48,862 nt of DNA. It comes from Cytophagaceae bacterium SCN 52-12. GTDB taxonomy: Bacteria > Bacteroidota > Bacteroidia > Cytophagales > Spirosomataceae. Both the position numbers and the translations under genes were made by a program. The DNA lies in assembly GCA_001724175.1 (NCBI GenBank), contig MEDT01000046.1, positions 10,738-59,599 on the forward strand, given 5' to 3'. The notes beneath the pieces are model-generated. The model was not told the DNA's origin and made no database searches. It saw only the letters and a program-made list of their open reading frames with translations. Positions 26,816 through 34,350 of the stretch are shown here, one piece after another; position 1 is the stretch's first letter, and every line of letters begins with the position of its first letter.

Positions 26816-28213
26816 ATGCGTCTACAGTTTTTTGGAGCTGCCAGGGAGGTGACCGGCAGCAAGCACCTGATCACAACAGAAAGAGGAACAAAAATCCTGC
26901 TGGATTGCGGCCTTTTCCAGGGGATTCAGACGCACGAGCTTAACCAGGAATTCGGCTTCGACCCGAAAGAAATAGATTACGTGATCCTTTCTCACGCCCA
27001 TATTGATCATTCCGGGCTTCTGCCGCGGCTGGTCAAGAAGGGGTTTCAGGGTCCTGTTTACGCCACCAGCGCCACTGCTTCGCTGTGCCAGATTATGCTG
27101 CTCGACAGCGCCTACATCCAGGAGAAAGACGTAAAGCTGCTCAATGAAAGACGCATCCGCCAGGGACGGCCTACGCTTGAGCTGCTGTATTCTGTCGGGG
27201 ATGCCGAGCAGGCGTTATCGTTGTTTAAGACGATCCCCTACAATATGCCGGTGCAGCTCAACGACGGCGAGGTAGAATTTACGCTTACGGATGCCGGCCA
27301 TTTGCTGGGCAGCGCGGCGGTGCACCTGAATATTGAAAACGGAGGAGAATACGTCCGTCTTACCTTTACCGGCGATATCGGGCGGCCCGGGGACAATATC
27401 CTGCGCTCGCCGGAGCCGTTTCCGCAGGCCGACTATATCATTTGCGAATCCACTTACGGCGACCGGCTGCATGTGGAAGAGCCCGATGTGCTGGCGCATC
27501 TTGAAAGGATCGTGTTTGAAACCTGTGTGTCAAAAAGAGGAAAGCTCATTATCCCGGCGTTTGCGGTCGACCGGACCCAGGAACTCGTATACGCGCTTGA
27601 CCGGCTGAGCAGCTCCGGTCGCCTGGCCCGGATCCCGGTGTATATCGACAGTCCGCTGGCAGTGAAAGCGACAAAAATAATGAAGCAGAACGATGAGTAT
27701 TTTAATCCCGAGATCCTGGAATACATCGAGAAGGACGGGGATGCTTTTGCTTTTCCCAACCTGCACTATATCTCTGAAGTAGCCGAATCGAAGGCATTGA
27801 ATGATAAATCAGAGCCCTGCATCATCATTTCCGCTTCCGGGATGGCGGAAGCCGGACGTATCAAGCACCATTTGCTGAACAACCTGGAGTCGGAGCAGAA
27901 TACGGTGCTGATTGTAGGATATTGTTCGCCGCATACGCTGGGCGCAGCCATCAGGAACGGCGACAGCATGGTCCGTATTTTCGGGCATGATGTGAAGGTA
28001 GCCGCCGATGTGGAGATCATGGATTCGTTTTCCGGCCATGCCGATTACCGGGAAATGCTGGATTTCCTCTCCTGCCAGGATCCGGAAAAAGTAAAACGGG
28101 TGTTTCTGGTCCACGGAGAATTTGAAAAGCAGATAGCGTTCAAGCACCGCCTGCTCGACAAAGGGTTTAAGGACATAAGGATCCCCCTGATGCGGGAATC
28201 GGTGATATTGTAG
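26816..28213 (+). CDS. MBL-fold beta-CASP metallo-hydrolase (RNA-processing type)
   Basis: A 465-residue cytoplasmic metallo-beta-lactamase-fold nuclease. The zinc-binding motif HAHIDHSG (His60, His62, Asp64, His65), FTGDIGRPGD, and the beta-CASP region (ESTYGDR, IPAFAVDRTQELVYAL, ISASGMAEAGRIKHHL) are followed by DSFSGHADYREM and the closing VFLVHGE. This resembles bacterial relatives of CPSF73/YSH1 that cut RNA. Length fits (450-470). The TAG stop lies in a palindrome shared with the convergent response-regulator gene. An in-frame upstream start is less likely than ATG 26816, which begins the conserved MRLQFFGAAREVTGS. Confidence 0.92.
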   Translation: MRLQFFGAAREVTGSKHLITTERGTKILLDCGLFQGIQTHELNQEFGFDPKEIDYVILSHAHIDHSGLLPRLVKKGFQGPVYATSATASLCQIMLLDSAYIQEKDVKLLNERRIRQGRPTLELLYSVGDAEQALSLFKTIPYNMPVQLNDGEVEFTLTDAGHLLGSAAVHLNIENGGEYVRLTFTGDIGRPGDNILRSPEPFPQADYIICESTYGDRLHVEEPDVLAHLERIVFETCVSKRGKLIIPAFAVDRTQELVYALDRLSSSGRLARIPVYIDSPLAVKATKIMKQNDEYFNPEILEYIEKDGDAFAFPNLHYISEVAESKALNDKSEPCIIISASGMAEAGRIKHHLLNNLESEQNTVLIVGYCSPHTLGAAIRNGDSMVRIFGHDVKVAADVEIMDSFSGHADYREMLDFLSCQDPEKVKRVFLVHGEFEKQIAFKHRLLDKGFKDIRIPLMRESVIL

Positions 28214-28232
28214 AGACGCGACGCGTCTCTAC
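28210..28232. repeat. perfect 11-bp inverted repeat over two convergent stop codons
   Basis: GTAGAGACGCG (28210-28220) and its complement (28222-28232) flank a single central A. The TAG in the left arm is the stop codon of the beta-CASP gene; the mirror TAG in the right arm ends the minus-strand response regulator. A hairpin would form in both transcripts and may end both. The GTAGAGACGCG motif resembles dispersed repeats in Bacteroidota and cyanobacteria. Confidence 0.75.
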
Positions 28233-28936
28233 CAAGACATGCGGAAGCCTATGCCATGCACATTGTCGATCTTGACCGACTGATCCTCGGTAGCCAGGTA
28301 TTTCCTCAGGCGCGATATAAAGACGTCGAGGCTGCGGCCCATGTAATAGTCGTCGTCGCCCCAGATGGTTTTCAGCAATTCTTCCCGGCGGACCACCTCG
28401 TTCCGGTGGCATGCAAAATACTTCAGTACCTCGCCTTCCCTGAAGGTAAGCGTCTGGGTTTGCCCGTTGCGGGTAAGCGTAAGTTTCTGGAAATCAAACT
28501 CGAAATTGCCGATGGTATAGTGATTGGCTTCTTTTACGGGACTGGCCTTTGTTCTTCTCAGGAATACTTCCATCCTCAGGATCAGCTCCTGGATGCTGAA
28601 GGGCTTTACGATATAGTCGTCGGCGCCGAGCCTGAGCCCGTGGATCCGGTCTTCCTGGAGCGACCTGGCCGAAAGGAAAAGCACCGGCACATCTTCATTG
28701 AACTCGCGGATTTTTTTTGCCAGGGTAAAGCCGTCCATGTTGGGAAGCATGATATCGAAGATACACAGGTCGAAAGCATATTCTCTGAAAGCTTTCAGCC
28801 CTTCGACGCCGTCGAGGCAATGGATGACCTCGTAGCCCGCCATTTCGAGGTTATCTTTTGTGGCAAAAGCCAGGTTGGGATCGTCCTCAACAAAGAGAAT
28901 AAGAGGTTTCGAGCGTAAAGGATCGGTTTTTTCCAT
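28229..28936 (-). CDS. OmpR-family response regulator (RprY-like)
   Basis: A 235-residue response regulator. The receiver domain shows the acidic pair EDD (17-19), phosphoacceptor Asp61 in IFDIMLPNMDG and Lys111 in the KPF motif; a winged-helix OmpR-type domain with YMGRSLDVFISRLRKYL follows. Together with the histidine kinase gene upstream it forms a pair resembling RprX/RprY of Bacteroides. The gap between kinase and regulator is 25 nt, so they are one operon. The target genes are not visible. Confidence 0.94.
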   Translation of the reverse strand: MEKTDPLRSKPLILFVEDDPNLAFATKDNLEMAGYEVIHCLDGVEGLKAFREYAFDLCIFDIMLPNMDGFTLAKKIREFNEDVPVLFLSARSLQEDRIHGLRLGADDYIVKPFSIQELILRMEVFLRRTKASPVKEANHYTIGNFEFDFQKLTLTRNGQTQTLTFREGEVLKYFACHRNEVVRREELLKTIWGDDDYYMGRSLDVFISRLRKYLATEDQSVKIDNVHGIGFRMSW

Positions 28937-28961
28937 ATTTCACCTTTTGACACATAAATTC

Positions 28962-30206
28962 TCAGGCCAATTTAGCCAATATTTTGAATTGGCTCCCTTT
29001 TCCGGGCCTGCTGTTCAGCTCAAGCTTCCAGTCGTGGGCGCGTATAATTTCCTTTACGTAGCTGAGCCCGATGCCGAAGCCCTTTACGTTGTGGATGTTG
29101 CCGGAGGGAACGCGGTAGAACTTTTCAAAAATTCTTTTTTGCTGATCGGGGGCGATGCCGATCCCCTTGTCAGAAATGGAAATGGAGAGCTTTTTACCGG
29201 TATTGGCGGTTGAGATATGGACTTCGGGCTCGCCGGGTGAATATTTGATGGCGTTGTCGATAAGGTTGCTGATCAATCCCCTGAAATGATCCAGGTCGGC
29301 TTGGATGAAGGCATTGGAGGCATTAAGAGAAGCAGCTACCTTACCATTGTATTTATCCAGCACCGACAGTATTTCCTGGTGGGCATCCAAGGGCTGAAGC
29401 TTCACATCGAGCATGTTCCTTTCCGCCTTTGCCGTAGTAAGCACGAGCTCTACCTGGCGCTGCAGCCGGCCGATTTCCTCTTTTATAATGTTGACATACC
29501 GGTTGTAGCGGTCGGGCTGAGCCGTAATGGCTGGATTCTCCAGCACTTCGGAAGCGATGCGGATCGAGGAAATCGGGGTTTGCAGCTCATGCGTCATGTT
29601 GTTGATGAAATCCTTCTGCTCGTCAGACAGCTGCTTCTGCCTGAGGATGACAAACAGGGCGTAGGCGAAGAAGCCGAGCGCAATAATGATCAGGATCGTA
29701 GACCACATCCAGCCTTCGAGCTCCCAGGGGAGAGTGCCTGCCTGGCTGGGAAATCTTATGCCCACATAGTAGGGGTACTTATCGGTTTTTAGCCAGTTGG
29801 CTGTCTGTGTCGGGGTTTTGGTCTGGTTCCGGGTGCTCAACATCATGCCGTACTGCATGGCATTGGTGTTGCAGTCATAGATGCCGATTTCGAAATCGGT
29901 TACGATATTCTGACGGGTAAAGGCCTCGCGGAGGAAGTGCTCGAGAATATCGGGCTGGGTCCGGGCATTCGTATTGATCAGGAAGTAATCCGGCGAAAGC
30001 TGTTCGACCGGGTTATTCTGGAGCATCACGTTGCTGACCGCGGCGAGCTCCTCGGCAACGTATTGCAGGGCAACATGAGCCTGCTGGCTAAATTCCCTGT
30101 TCCGGATTTCGATGATCCGCTTGACCCAATAAAGCTGGGTGATCAGCACCCCTATAATGGAAAGGGCAGAAAAAACAACCAGCCACTGAATGGTTCTTCT
30201 TGACAC
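28962..30206 (-). CDS. sensor histidine kinase (RprX-like)
   Basis: A 414-residue inner-membrane kinase. Predicted transmembrane helices at residues 8-26 and 166-187 enclose a periplasmic sensor of about 140 residues. There is no HAMP domain evident before the HisKA box FINNMTHELQTPISS with His206. The ATPase domain has NLIDNAIKYSPG, ISDKGIGIAPDQQKRIFEKFYR and GFGIGLSYVKEI. The sensed signal is unknown. It is the first gene of the pair with the regulator at 28229. Confidence 0.93.
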   Translation of the reverse strand: MSRRTIQWLVVFSALSIIGVLITQLYWVKRIIEIRNREFSQQAHVALQYVAEELAAVSNVMLQNNPVEQLSPDYFLINTNARTQPDILEHFLREAFTRQNIVTDFEIGIYDCNTNAMQYGMMLSTRNQTKTPTQTANWLKTDKYPYYVGIRFPSQAGTLPWELEGWMWSTILIIIALGFFAYALFVILRQKQLSDEQKDFINNMTHELQTPISSIRIASEVLENPAITAQPDRYNRYVNIIKEEIGRLQRQVELVLTTAKAERNMLDVKLQPLDAHQEILSVLDKYNGKVAASLNASNAFIQADLDHFRGLISNLIDNAIKYSPGEPEVHISTANTGKKLSISISDKGIGIAPDQQKRIFEKFYRVPSGNIHNVKGFGIGLSYVKEIIRAHDWKLELNSRPGKGSQFKILAKLA

Positions 30207-30469
30207 TGTTCTGAAATCTTGGATGGTTTACTTTACACTTTCTTACCAGGCTCGTGTGCCGGCACCTTCCGCCGCCTATCCCGGGCCTACGGCAATATAA
30301 ACGATTTTTTACGCAAAAAAGTTGGCGGGCACATGCATTGCCGGTTCTTACAACCGAATTAACAGGCCATTAACAAACGTTTGGGGTTTATTAACACCAG
30401 GCTTTTAAATGAAAGCTTAAGTTTGTAGCGTATTAGTCGCGGAACATCCTGTTTTTGGTCTAAAAAAGT

Positions 30470-30850
30470 ATGAAAAGGAATACAATTTTTACAGTTCTGT
30501 TAGCCATGGTGACTGTAGCTATGACCGCTGCCAATTTTGCAGCGGCTAGCTTTAAATGGGCAGAGACGGTTCATGATTTCGGGAAAATTCCCCAGGGAAA
30601 CCCGGTGACCGTCAAATTTGCTTTTACGAACAGCGGCGATGAGCCGTTGATCATCAAGAATGCAACGGGCTCCTGCGGGTGTACGAACGTAGCTTATCCG
30701 AAAGAACCTATATTACCCGGGCAATCGGGAGAGGTGCAGGCTACTTTTAACGCGGAGGCATCCGGACCGTTTACCAAAACGGTATCAGTGGAATCAAATG
30801 CGGCGGAAGGCGTTACGATTCTGACTTTTAAAGGGGAGGTGGTCAAATAG
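30470..30850 (+). CDS. DUF1573 secreted protein
   Basis: A 126-residue protein with a signal peptide (MKRNTIFTVLLAMVTVAMT) and one DUF1573 Ig-like domain: FKWAETVHDFGKIPQGNPVTVKFAFTN in outline, then ATGSCGCTNVAYPKEPILPGQSGEVQATF. This is a Bacteroidota-enriched, ASH-like beta-sandwich found in periplasmic or surface proteins. It lies alone between two two-component systems, divergent from the first, and is followed by a good terminator, so it is probably monocistronic. Confidence 0.9.
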   Translation: MKRNTIFTVLLAMVTVAMTAANFAAASFKWAETVHDFGKIPQGNPVTVKFAFTNSGDEPLIIKNATGSCGCTNVAYPKEPILPGQSGEVQATFNAEASGPFTKTVSVESNAAEGVTILTFKGEVVK

Positions 30851-30873
30851 CCGCATTTTCCTGAAGATTATTG

Positions 30874-30899
30874 AAACGGGTTGCGAAACCCGTTTTTTT
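30874..30899 (+). terminator. Rho-independent terminator after DUF1573 gene
   Basis: AAACGGGTT (30874-30882), loop GCGA, AACCCGTTT (30887-30895), followed by a T run to 30899. It begins 23 nt after the DUF1573 stop. Confidence 0.85.
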
Positions 30900-31009
30900 A
30901 TTGCCTTAAATTTCGGATCCATTGTATATTTAAAGATTCATTACTCCTGTTCCGATGAAACAGCCATGAGCTGTCAGGTTTTAGCGGCGCACAAACCCGG
31001 TATGAATAA

Positions 31010-31028
31010 CCCTTCGACGAGCTCAGGG
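31010..31028. repeat. short dispersed palindrome-like repeat
   Basis: CCCTTCGACGAGCTCAGGG has CCCT/AGGG ends and closely resembles the CCCTTCGACAAGCTCAGGG-type repeat scattered in intergenic regions of many bacteria. It lies in the leader region of the second two-component system. Confidence 0.4.
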
Positions 31029-31069
31029 ACCTAAAACCTTCCAGCTAATAGTTAAAACCTCTTATACAA

Positions 31070-31789
31070 ATGAAACGTATACTCTTAGTGGAAGATGACC
31101 GGCGGATTGCCCAGAATATATCCAAAGGGCTTAAAGAGGAAGGGCTGGGAGTAGAAGTGGCTTTCGACGGCATTACCGGAAAGCAGCTGGCGCTGGAAAA
31201 GAATTTTGACCTCGTGCTGCTCGACCTTAACCTGCCCGGGATCAAGGGGTATGACATATGCAGGCAGATCAGGTATTACAAGCCGTTGCTGCCGGTTATC
31301 ATGCTGACCGCATACGGCGAAATAGAAGACAAGGTCGAAGGGCTGGCCCTCGGCGCTGACGATTATATCGTTAAGCCGTTCGATTTTCGTGAACTGATCG
31401 CCAGGGTTTCGGCCGCGCTCAGGCGGAGCGATGTGGCCTCGGGCACCGGAAAGAACGAAGTTCTGCTGGCTGGGGATTTGTGCCTGAACGCGGTGACCAA
31501 GCAGGTCAGGCGAGGCGACAGGGATATCGAGCTCACCGCCAGGGAGTTTGCGCTGCTCGAGTATTTTATGCGGCATCCCGGGCAGGTAATTTCAAAGATG
31601 GATCTTGCCGAAAATGTATGGCACCTGAATTTCGACCCGGGCACCAATGTAGTGGAAGTGTACATCAATTACCTGCGCAGGAAAGTGGATAAGGATTTCG
31701 ACCGTAAAATAATCCATACCCGTCCGGGGTTGGGTTATATGCTGCAGGCCGATGAGCATGCCGGGCTCCCTAAAGAAGACATGCCTTGA
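31070..31789 (+). CDS. OmpR/PhoB-family response regulator
   Basis: A 239-residue regulator that starts MKRILLVEDDRR. Receiver residues Asp9/Asp10, phosphoacceptor Asp52 in LLDLNLPGIKG, Thr80 and Lys102 (KPF) are intact. The C-terminal winged helix has LTAREFALLEYFMRHPG and VEVYINYLRRKVDK. The kinase gene overlaps its last four bases (TTGA), so the two are translationally coupled. Similar to the heavy-metal/CusR-like or RprY-like subclass; the signal is unknown. Confidence 0.94.
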   Translation: MKRILLVEDDRRIAQNISKGLKEEGLGVEVAFDGITGKQLALEKNFDLVLLDLNLPGIKGYDICRQIRYYKPLLPVIMLTAYGEIEDKVEGLALGADDYIVKPFDFRELIARVSAALRRSDVASGTGKNEVLLAGDLCLNAVTKQVRRGDRDIELTAREFALLEYFMRHPGQVISKMDLAENVWHLNFDPGTNVVEVYINYLRRKVDKDFDRKIIHTRPGLGYMLQADEHAGLPKEDMP

Positions 31790-33153
31790 AGATCAGAAAC
31801 CGTATCGCGCTTCAGTTTACCGTGATCGTAGCGTCGATCCTGGTCACATTTTCCGTGCTGGTATACAGTGTCTCGGCAAATTTCAGGGAAGAAGAGTTTA
31901 ACGACCGGCTGTATAATAAAGCCATTACGACCTGCCGGTTTCTGGTAATGGTAAAAGAGGTGGATGTCGACCTGCTGCATATTATTGACAAGAATACGCT
32001 TACCACGCTGATCGATGAAAATGTCCTTGTATTCAACCGGGAAAACAGGCTGATCTATACAGGCGGCGACAGCATTTTCCTGCAGTATGACCACGACCTG
32101 CTGGAAATGATCAGGCGAGAAGGAGAGATAGAAATGTACCAGGGAGAGAACCAGCTGGTGGGCTTCCTGTATGAAGAAGGAGACGAGCCGCTGGTGGTGC
32201 TTGCCTCAGCAAATGATAAATTTGGGAATGCGAAGCTGCATAACCTCCGTCAGACCTTGTGGTGGAGCCTGTCGATAGGGATCGGGCTTACCGTTTTGCT
32301 GAGCATACATTTTGCCGGTAATTCGCTCAGGCCGATCTCGGAAATAAATGACCAGATCTCTTCGATAACGGCTAAAAACCTCAAGCAGCGTCTGCCGGAA
32401 GCAAATTCTTATGACGAAATAGGCCAGCTTGCCTCCAACTTCAACGACGTGCTTTCCAAGCTGGAGCAGGCATTTGAAAAGCAAAGGAGTTTTGTCTACC
32501 ACGCCTCGCACGAATTGCGGACGCCCCTGGCCGCGCTGAAGTCCGAAATACAGCTGGCTGAAAAACGGATGGCCGACCATGCAGAGGCGGGCGAAGTTTT
32601 CAGCAACCTTTCGAGCGATACGGAAAGGCTGATCAGCATTACGAACAGCCTCCTGCTGTTTGCCAGGTCGCTGGAAGACCTCGGACAGGTTCAGATGGAA
32701 CGGGTGCGAATAGAGGATGTGCTGTTCAGCGCGAAGAAGGAGCTGCAGTTTGCGAACGCCGGAAGCATCGTTCATATAGACTATGCCAACCTGCCGGAAG
32801 ATGAAAATCATACGCTGGTGGAGGGCAACGAGGAATTGTTGAAAAGGGTATGCCTGAACCTGATGGATAATGCATGTAAATATTCGGAGTGCCGGACGGT
32901 AACAGTGACTATCAGGACAGATAAATCTTACTGCTACCTGCTCTTCGAGGATGAGGGTATCGGGATTTCGGAGGACGACCTGCCTCATGTTTTCGATGTA
33001 TTTTACCGGGGAGGAAATGCGATAGGGCACGACGGCTTCGGAATCGGGTTATCTATTTGCCAGCGGATAGTGGAAATACACGGCGGAAAGATACTGGTCT
33101 TGAGCAAGCTGAATCAGGGCAGCCGGTTTTCGGTACAGCTCAGGCATATCTGA
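31786..33153 (+). CDS. sensor histidine kinase with HAMP domain
   Basis: A 455-residue inner-membrane kinase. Transmembrane helices at about residues 9-30 and 158-177 enclose a periplasmic sensor. A HAMP domain (NSLRPISEINDQISSI, PEANSYDEIGQLASNFNDV) leads to HisKA FVYHASHELRTPLAALKS with His242 and an ATPase domain (NLMDNACKYS, EDEGIGISEDDLPHVFDVFYRG, DGFGIGLSICQRIV). The start is a TTG at 31786 overlapping the regulator's stop; it is needed to include the basic N-terminus and first helix, since no ATG lies between. It pairs with the regulator at 31070. Confidence 0.93.
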   Translation: MKIRNRIALQFTVIVASILVTFSVLVYSVSANFREEEFNDRLYNKAITTCRFLVMVKEVDVDLLHIIDKNTLTTLIDENVLVFNRENRLIYTGGDSIFLQYDHDLLEMIRREGEIEMYQGENQLVGFLYEEGDEPLVVLASANDKFGNAKLHNLRQTLWWSLSIGIGLTVLLSIHFAGNSLRPISEINDQISSITAKNLKQRLPEANSYDEIGQLASNFNDVLSKLEQAFEKQRSFVYHASHELRTPLAALKSEIQLAEKRMADHAEAGEVFSNLSSDTERLISITNSLLLFARSLEDLGQVQMERVRIEDVLFSAKKELQFANAGSIVHIDYANLPEDENHTLVEGNEELLKRVCLNLMDNACKYSECRTVTVTIRTDKSYCYLLFEDEGIGISEDDLPHVFDVFYRGGNAIGHDGFGIGLSICQRIVEIHGGKILVLSKLNQGSRFSVQLRHI

Positions 33154-33172
33154 TGTTTGCTGTCAGGGACGC

Positions 33173-33203
33173 AGCTGTTCGGGACTGCAAGTCCCGAACA
33201 GCT
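33173..33203. repeat. perfect 14-bp inverted repeat
   Basis: AGCTGTTCGGGACT (33173-33186), loop GCA, then the exact complement (33190-33203). It lies 20 nt after the kinase stop and has no T run. It could be a dispersed palindrome of the genome. Between it and 33333 I see only degenerate GC-rich hairpin fragments. Confidence 0.65.
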
Positions 33204-33333
33204 ATTATGTCGTCTTTGGCGGCGTTACGATACCCGCTGCGAACGTAATAACGGGGCAGCGAAGCCTGCCGTTTCGCCGGGCAGGGAAATTCAAAATCTT
33301 CCCGTTTTATTCTAATCTATTTCTAATGGAGAG

Positions 33334-33368
33334 TTTGCCTGCCGGACTTTATTATTTCAATATATTTG
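33334..33368 (+). promoter_or_regulatory. Bacteroidota-type promoter in the 33.3-kb intergenic region
   Basis: TTTG at 33334-33337, a 23-nt spacer, and TATATTTG at 33361-33368 match the -33/-7 pattern (spacing at the upper end). No coding gene follows on the plus strand; the predicted start near 33375 leads into a hairpin and then a terminator about 100 nt on. Confidence 0.5.
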
Positions 33369-33374
33369 ATCACT

Positions 33375-33476
33375 GTGCGCTGCTCCGTAACGGGGCGGCG
33401 CGGTCACTAATAAAGTGGTTGAAAAAGTCGTGTTATTAACGTAGAAAGCCGGTGTCTTTTAGATACCGGCTTTTTT
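33375..33476 (+). ncRNA. candidate small RNA with its own promoter and terminator
   Basis: A predicted transcript of about 102 nt. It opens with an 11-bp GC-rich hairpin (33377-33387 with 33391-33401, two G:U pairs, loop TAA), has an A/T-rich single-stranded middle, and ends with a strong terminator (33445-33476). No ORF of useful length is inside. A 13-nt segment (33388-33400) is nearly repeated at 33249-33261. I do not recognise an Rfam family. Confidence 0.4.
33445..33476 (+). terminator. strong Rho-independent terminator
   Basis: AAAGCCGGTGTCT (33445-33457) pairs with AGATACCGGCTTT (33461-33473), one G:U pair, 3-nt loop, followed by T to 33476. It is about 290 nt past the kinase stop, which suits a separate short transcript better than the kinase operon. 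Confidence 0.8.
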
Positions 33477-33482
33477 GATACA

Positions 33483-33517
33483 AAAAAGGCGACTTCCGAG
33501 AGGATGGTCGCCTTTTT
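33483..33517 (-). terminator. terminator of the minus-strand secreted-protein gene
   Basis: AAAAAGGCGAC (33483-33493) and GTCGCCTTTTT (33507-33517) form an 11-bp stem. Read on the minus strand it begins 31 nt after the stop of the 33548-33922 gene and ends in a T run. It could work in both directions. Confidence 0.75.
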
Positions 33518-33547
33518 CACATTGGTTAACTCTAATTAAATGCGGTG

Positions 33548-33922
33548 TCAGAACTTAATTCCCAGGATATTGACGAGTTGTTCAGGACTGTAGCTTGTAC
33601 CGGGAGCAGCCTGCTCTGCCGGGCTTAAAGATGCAGACCGGGAAGGAACGACATTTCCGCGACGTTCAGGCCATACACCCATAATCCTGTTGAGCTGATC
33701 AGGCGTGTACTTGTCGAAAAGACCCGCAGCTTTTTGTACGGGTAACTCCGGTACTTCCTCCAGGACGACAGACGGCATAAAACTGTTAGCTGCGTGCCCT
33801 TTGATTTTATCCTCGTTTAGAGCTATCTTATTAGAATAGTTATTTTTTGCTTCTACATGAGCAGAGGAGAAAAGCAAAGCAACCATTGCAGCACCGGCTA
33901 AAAATGATCTTGTATTTTTCAT
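33548..33922 (-). CDS. small secreted protein with duplicated Y-[TS]-P-[DE]-Q-L motif
   Basis: A 124-residue protein with a signal peptide (MKNTRSFLAGAAMVALLFSSAHVEA). The mature part has two copies of a short motif, YTPDQLNRIMGV (residues 72-83) and YSPEQLVNILGI (111-122), separated by a Pro/Ser/Arg-rich linker. The second copy ends two residues before the C-terminus. I do not recognise a family. The gene has its own promoter (33971-34003) and terminator. The motif copies look like short helical docking segments, an inference only. Confidence 0.7.
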   Translation of the reverse strand: MKNTRSFLAGAAMVALLFSSAHVEAKNNYSNKIALNEDKIKGHAANSFMPSVVLEEVPELPVQKAAGLFDKYTPDQLNRIMGVWPERRGNVVPSRSASLSPAEQAAPGTSYSPEQLVNILGIKF

Positions 33923-33970
33923 GGTTTTTGATTTGCTTTAAATGGATACTTATAATTCTTGTACTTGATG

Positions 33971-34003
33971 CAAAATTAACAAATAATTCTGAATATTGGC
34001 AAA
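33971..34003 (-). promoter_or_regulatory. Bacteroidota-type promoter for the secreted-protein gene
   Basis: On the minus strand TTTG (34003-34000), a 21-nt spacer and TAATTTTG (33978-33971) match the consensus well. The start would be near 33964, giving a leader of about 42 nt before the ATG at 33922. The rest of the gap up to 34277 is AT-rich with a GC-rich patch (34200-34275); I see no gene there. Confidence 0.7.
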
Positions 34004-34277
34004 CACGAAGAGATATAACAGAATAATATTTGTTTGATCGGTTGATATTTTATTTGAACGGAGCAAAAGCCCTATTTTGTTTAATTGCATTATTTTGATT
34101 ATCTGTTAGTAGAACGAAAATAACGGGCCGGTTATTCCACCGTTTTGACCTTGATTTGTTAATTATTGTTAAAGTGCAAAAAACATCCTCGAGTTTCCGT
34201 CTCGCCCCGCCGCCGACCGGGAACGAGGATAAGCCGGCCCGGCCGGATTCCGACGCGCAGGCCGTTTCTACAGCAGC

Positions 34278-34308
34278 TTTGCCAATTAAAGCCAATGCAT
34301 TACTTTTG
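34278..34308 (+). promoter_or_regulatory. fabG: Bacteroidota-type promoter for fabG
   Basis: TTTG at 34278-34281, a 19-nt spacer and TACTTTTG at 34301-34308 match the -33/-7 consensus with ideal spacing. Transcription would begin near 34315, about 36 nt before the GTG start. Confidence 0.7.
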
Positions 34309-34350
34309 AGGTACCGGGATTACAGAATCTTCATTTAAATTCATTTTACA

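Noticed and set aside
34050-34295. Minus-strand ORF of 81 codons in the gap before fabG
   Set aside because: It runs across the fabG promoter, has an Arg/Ser-rich composition and no signal or domain.
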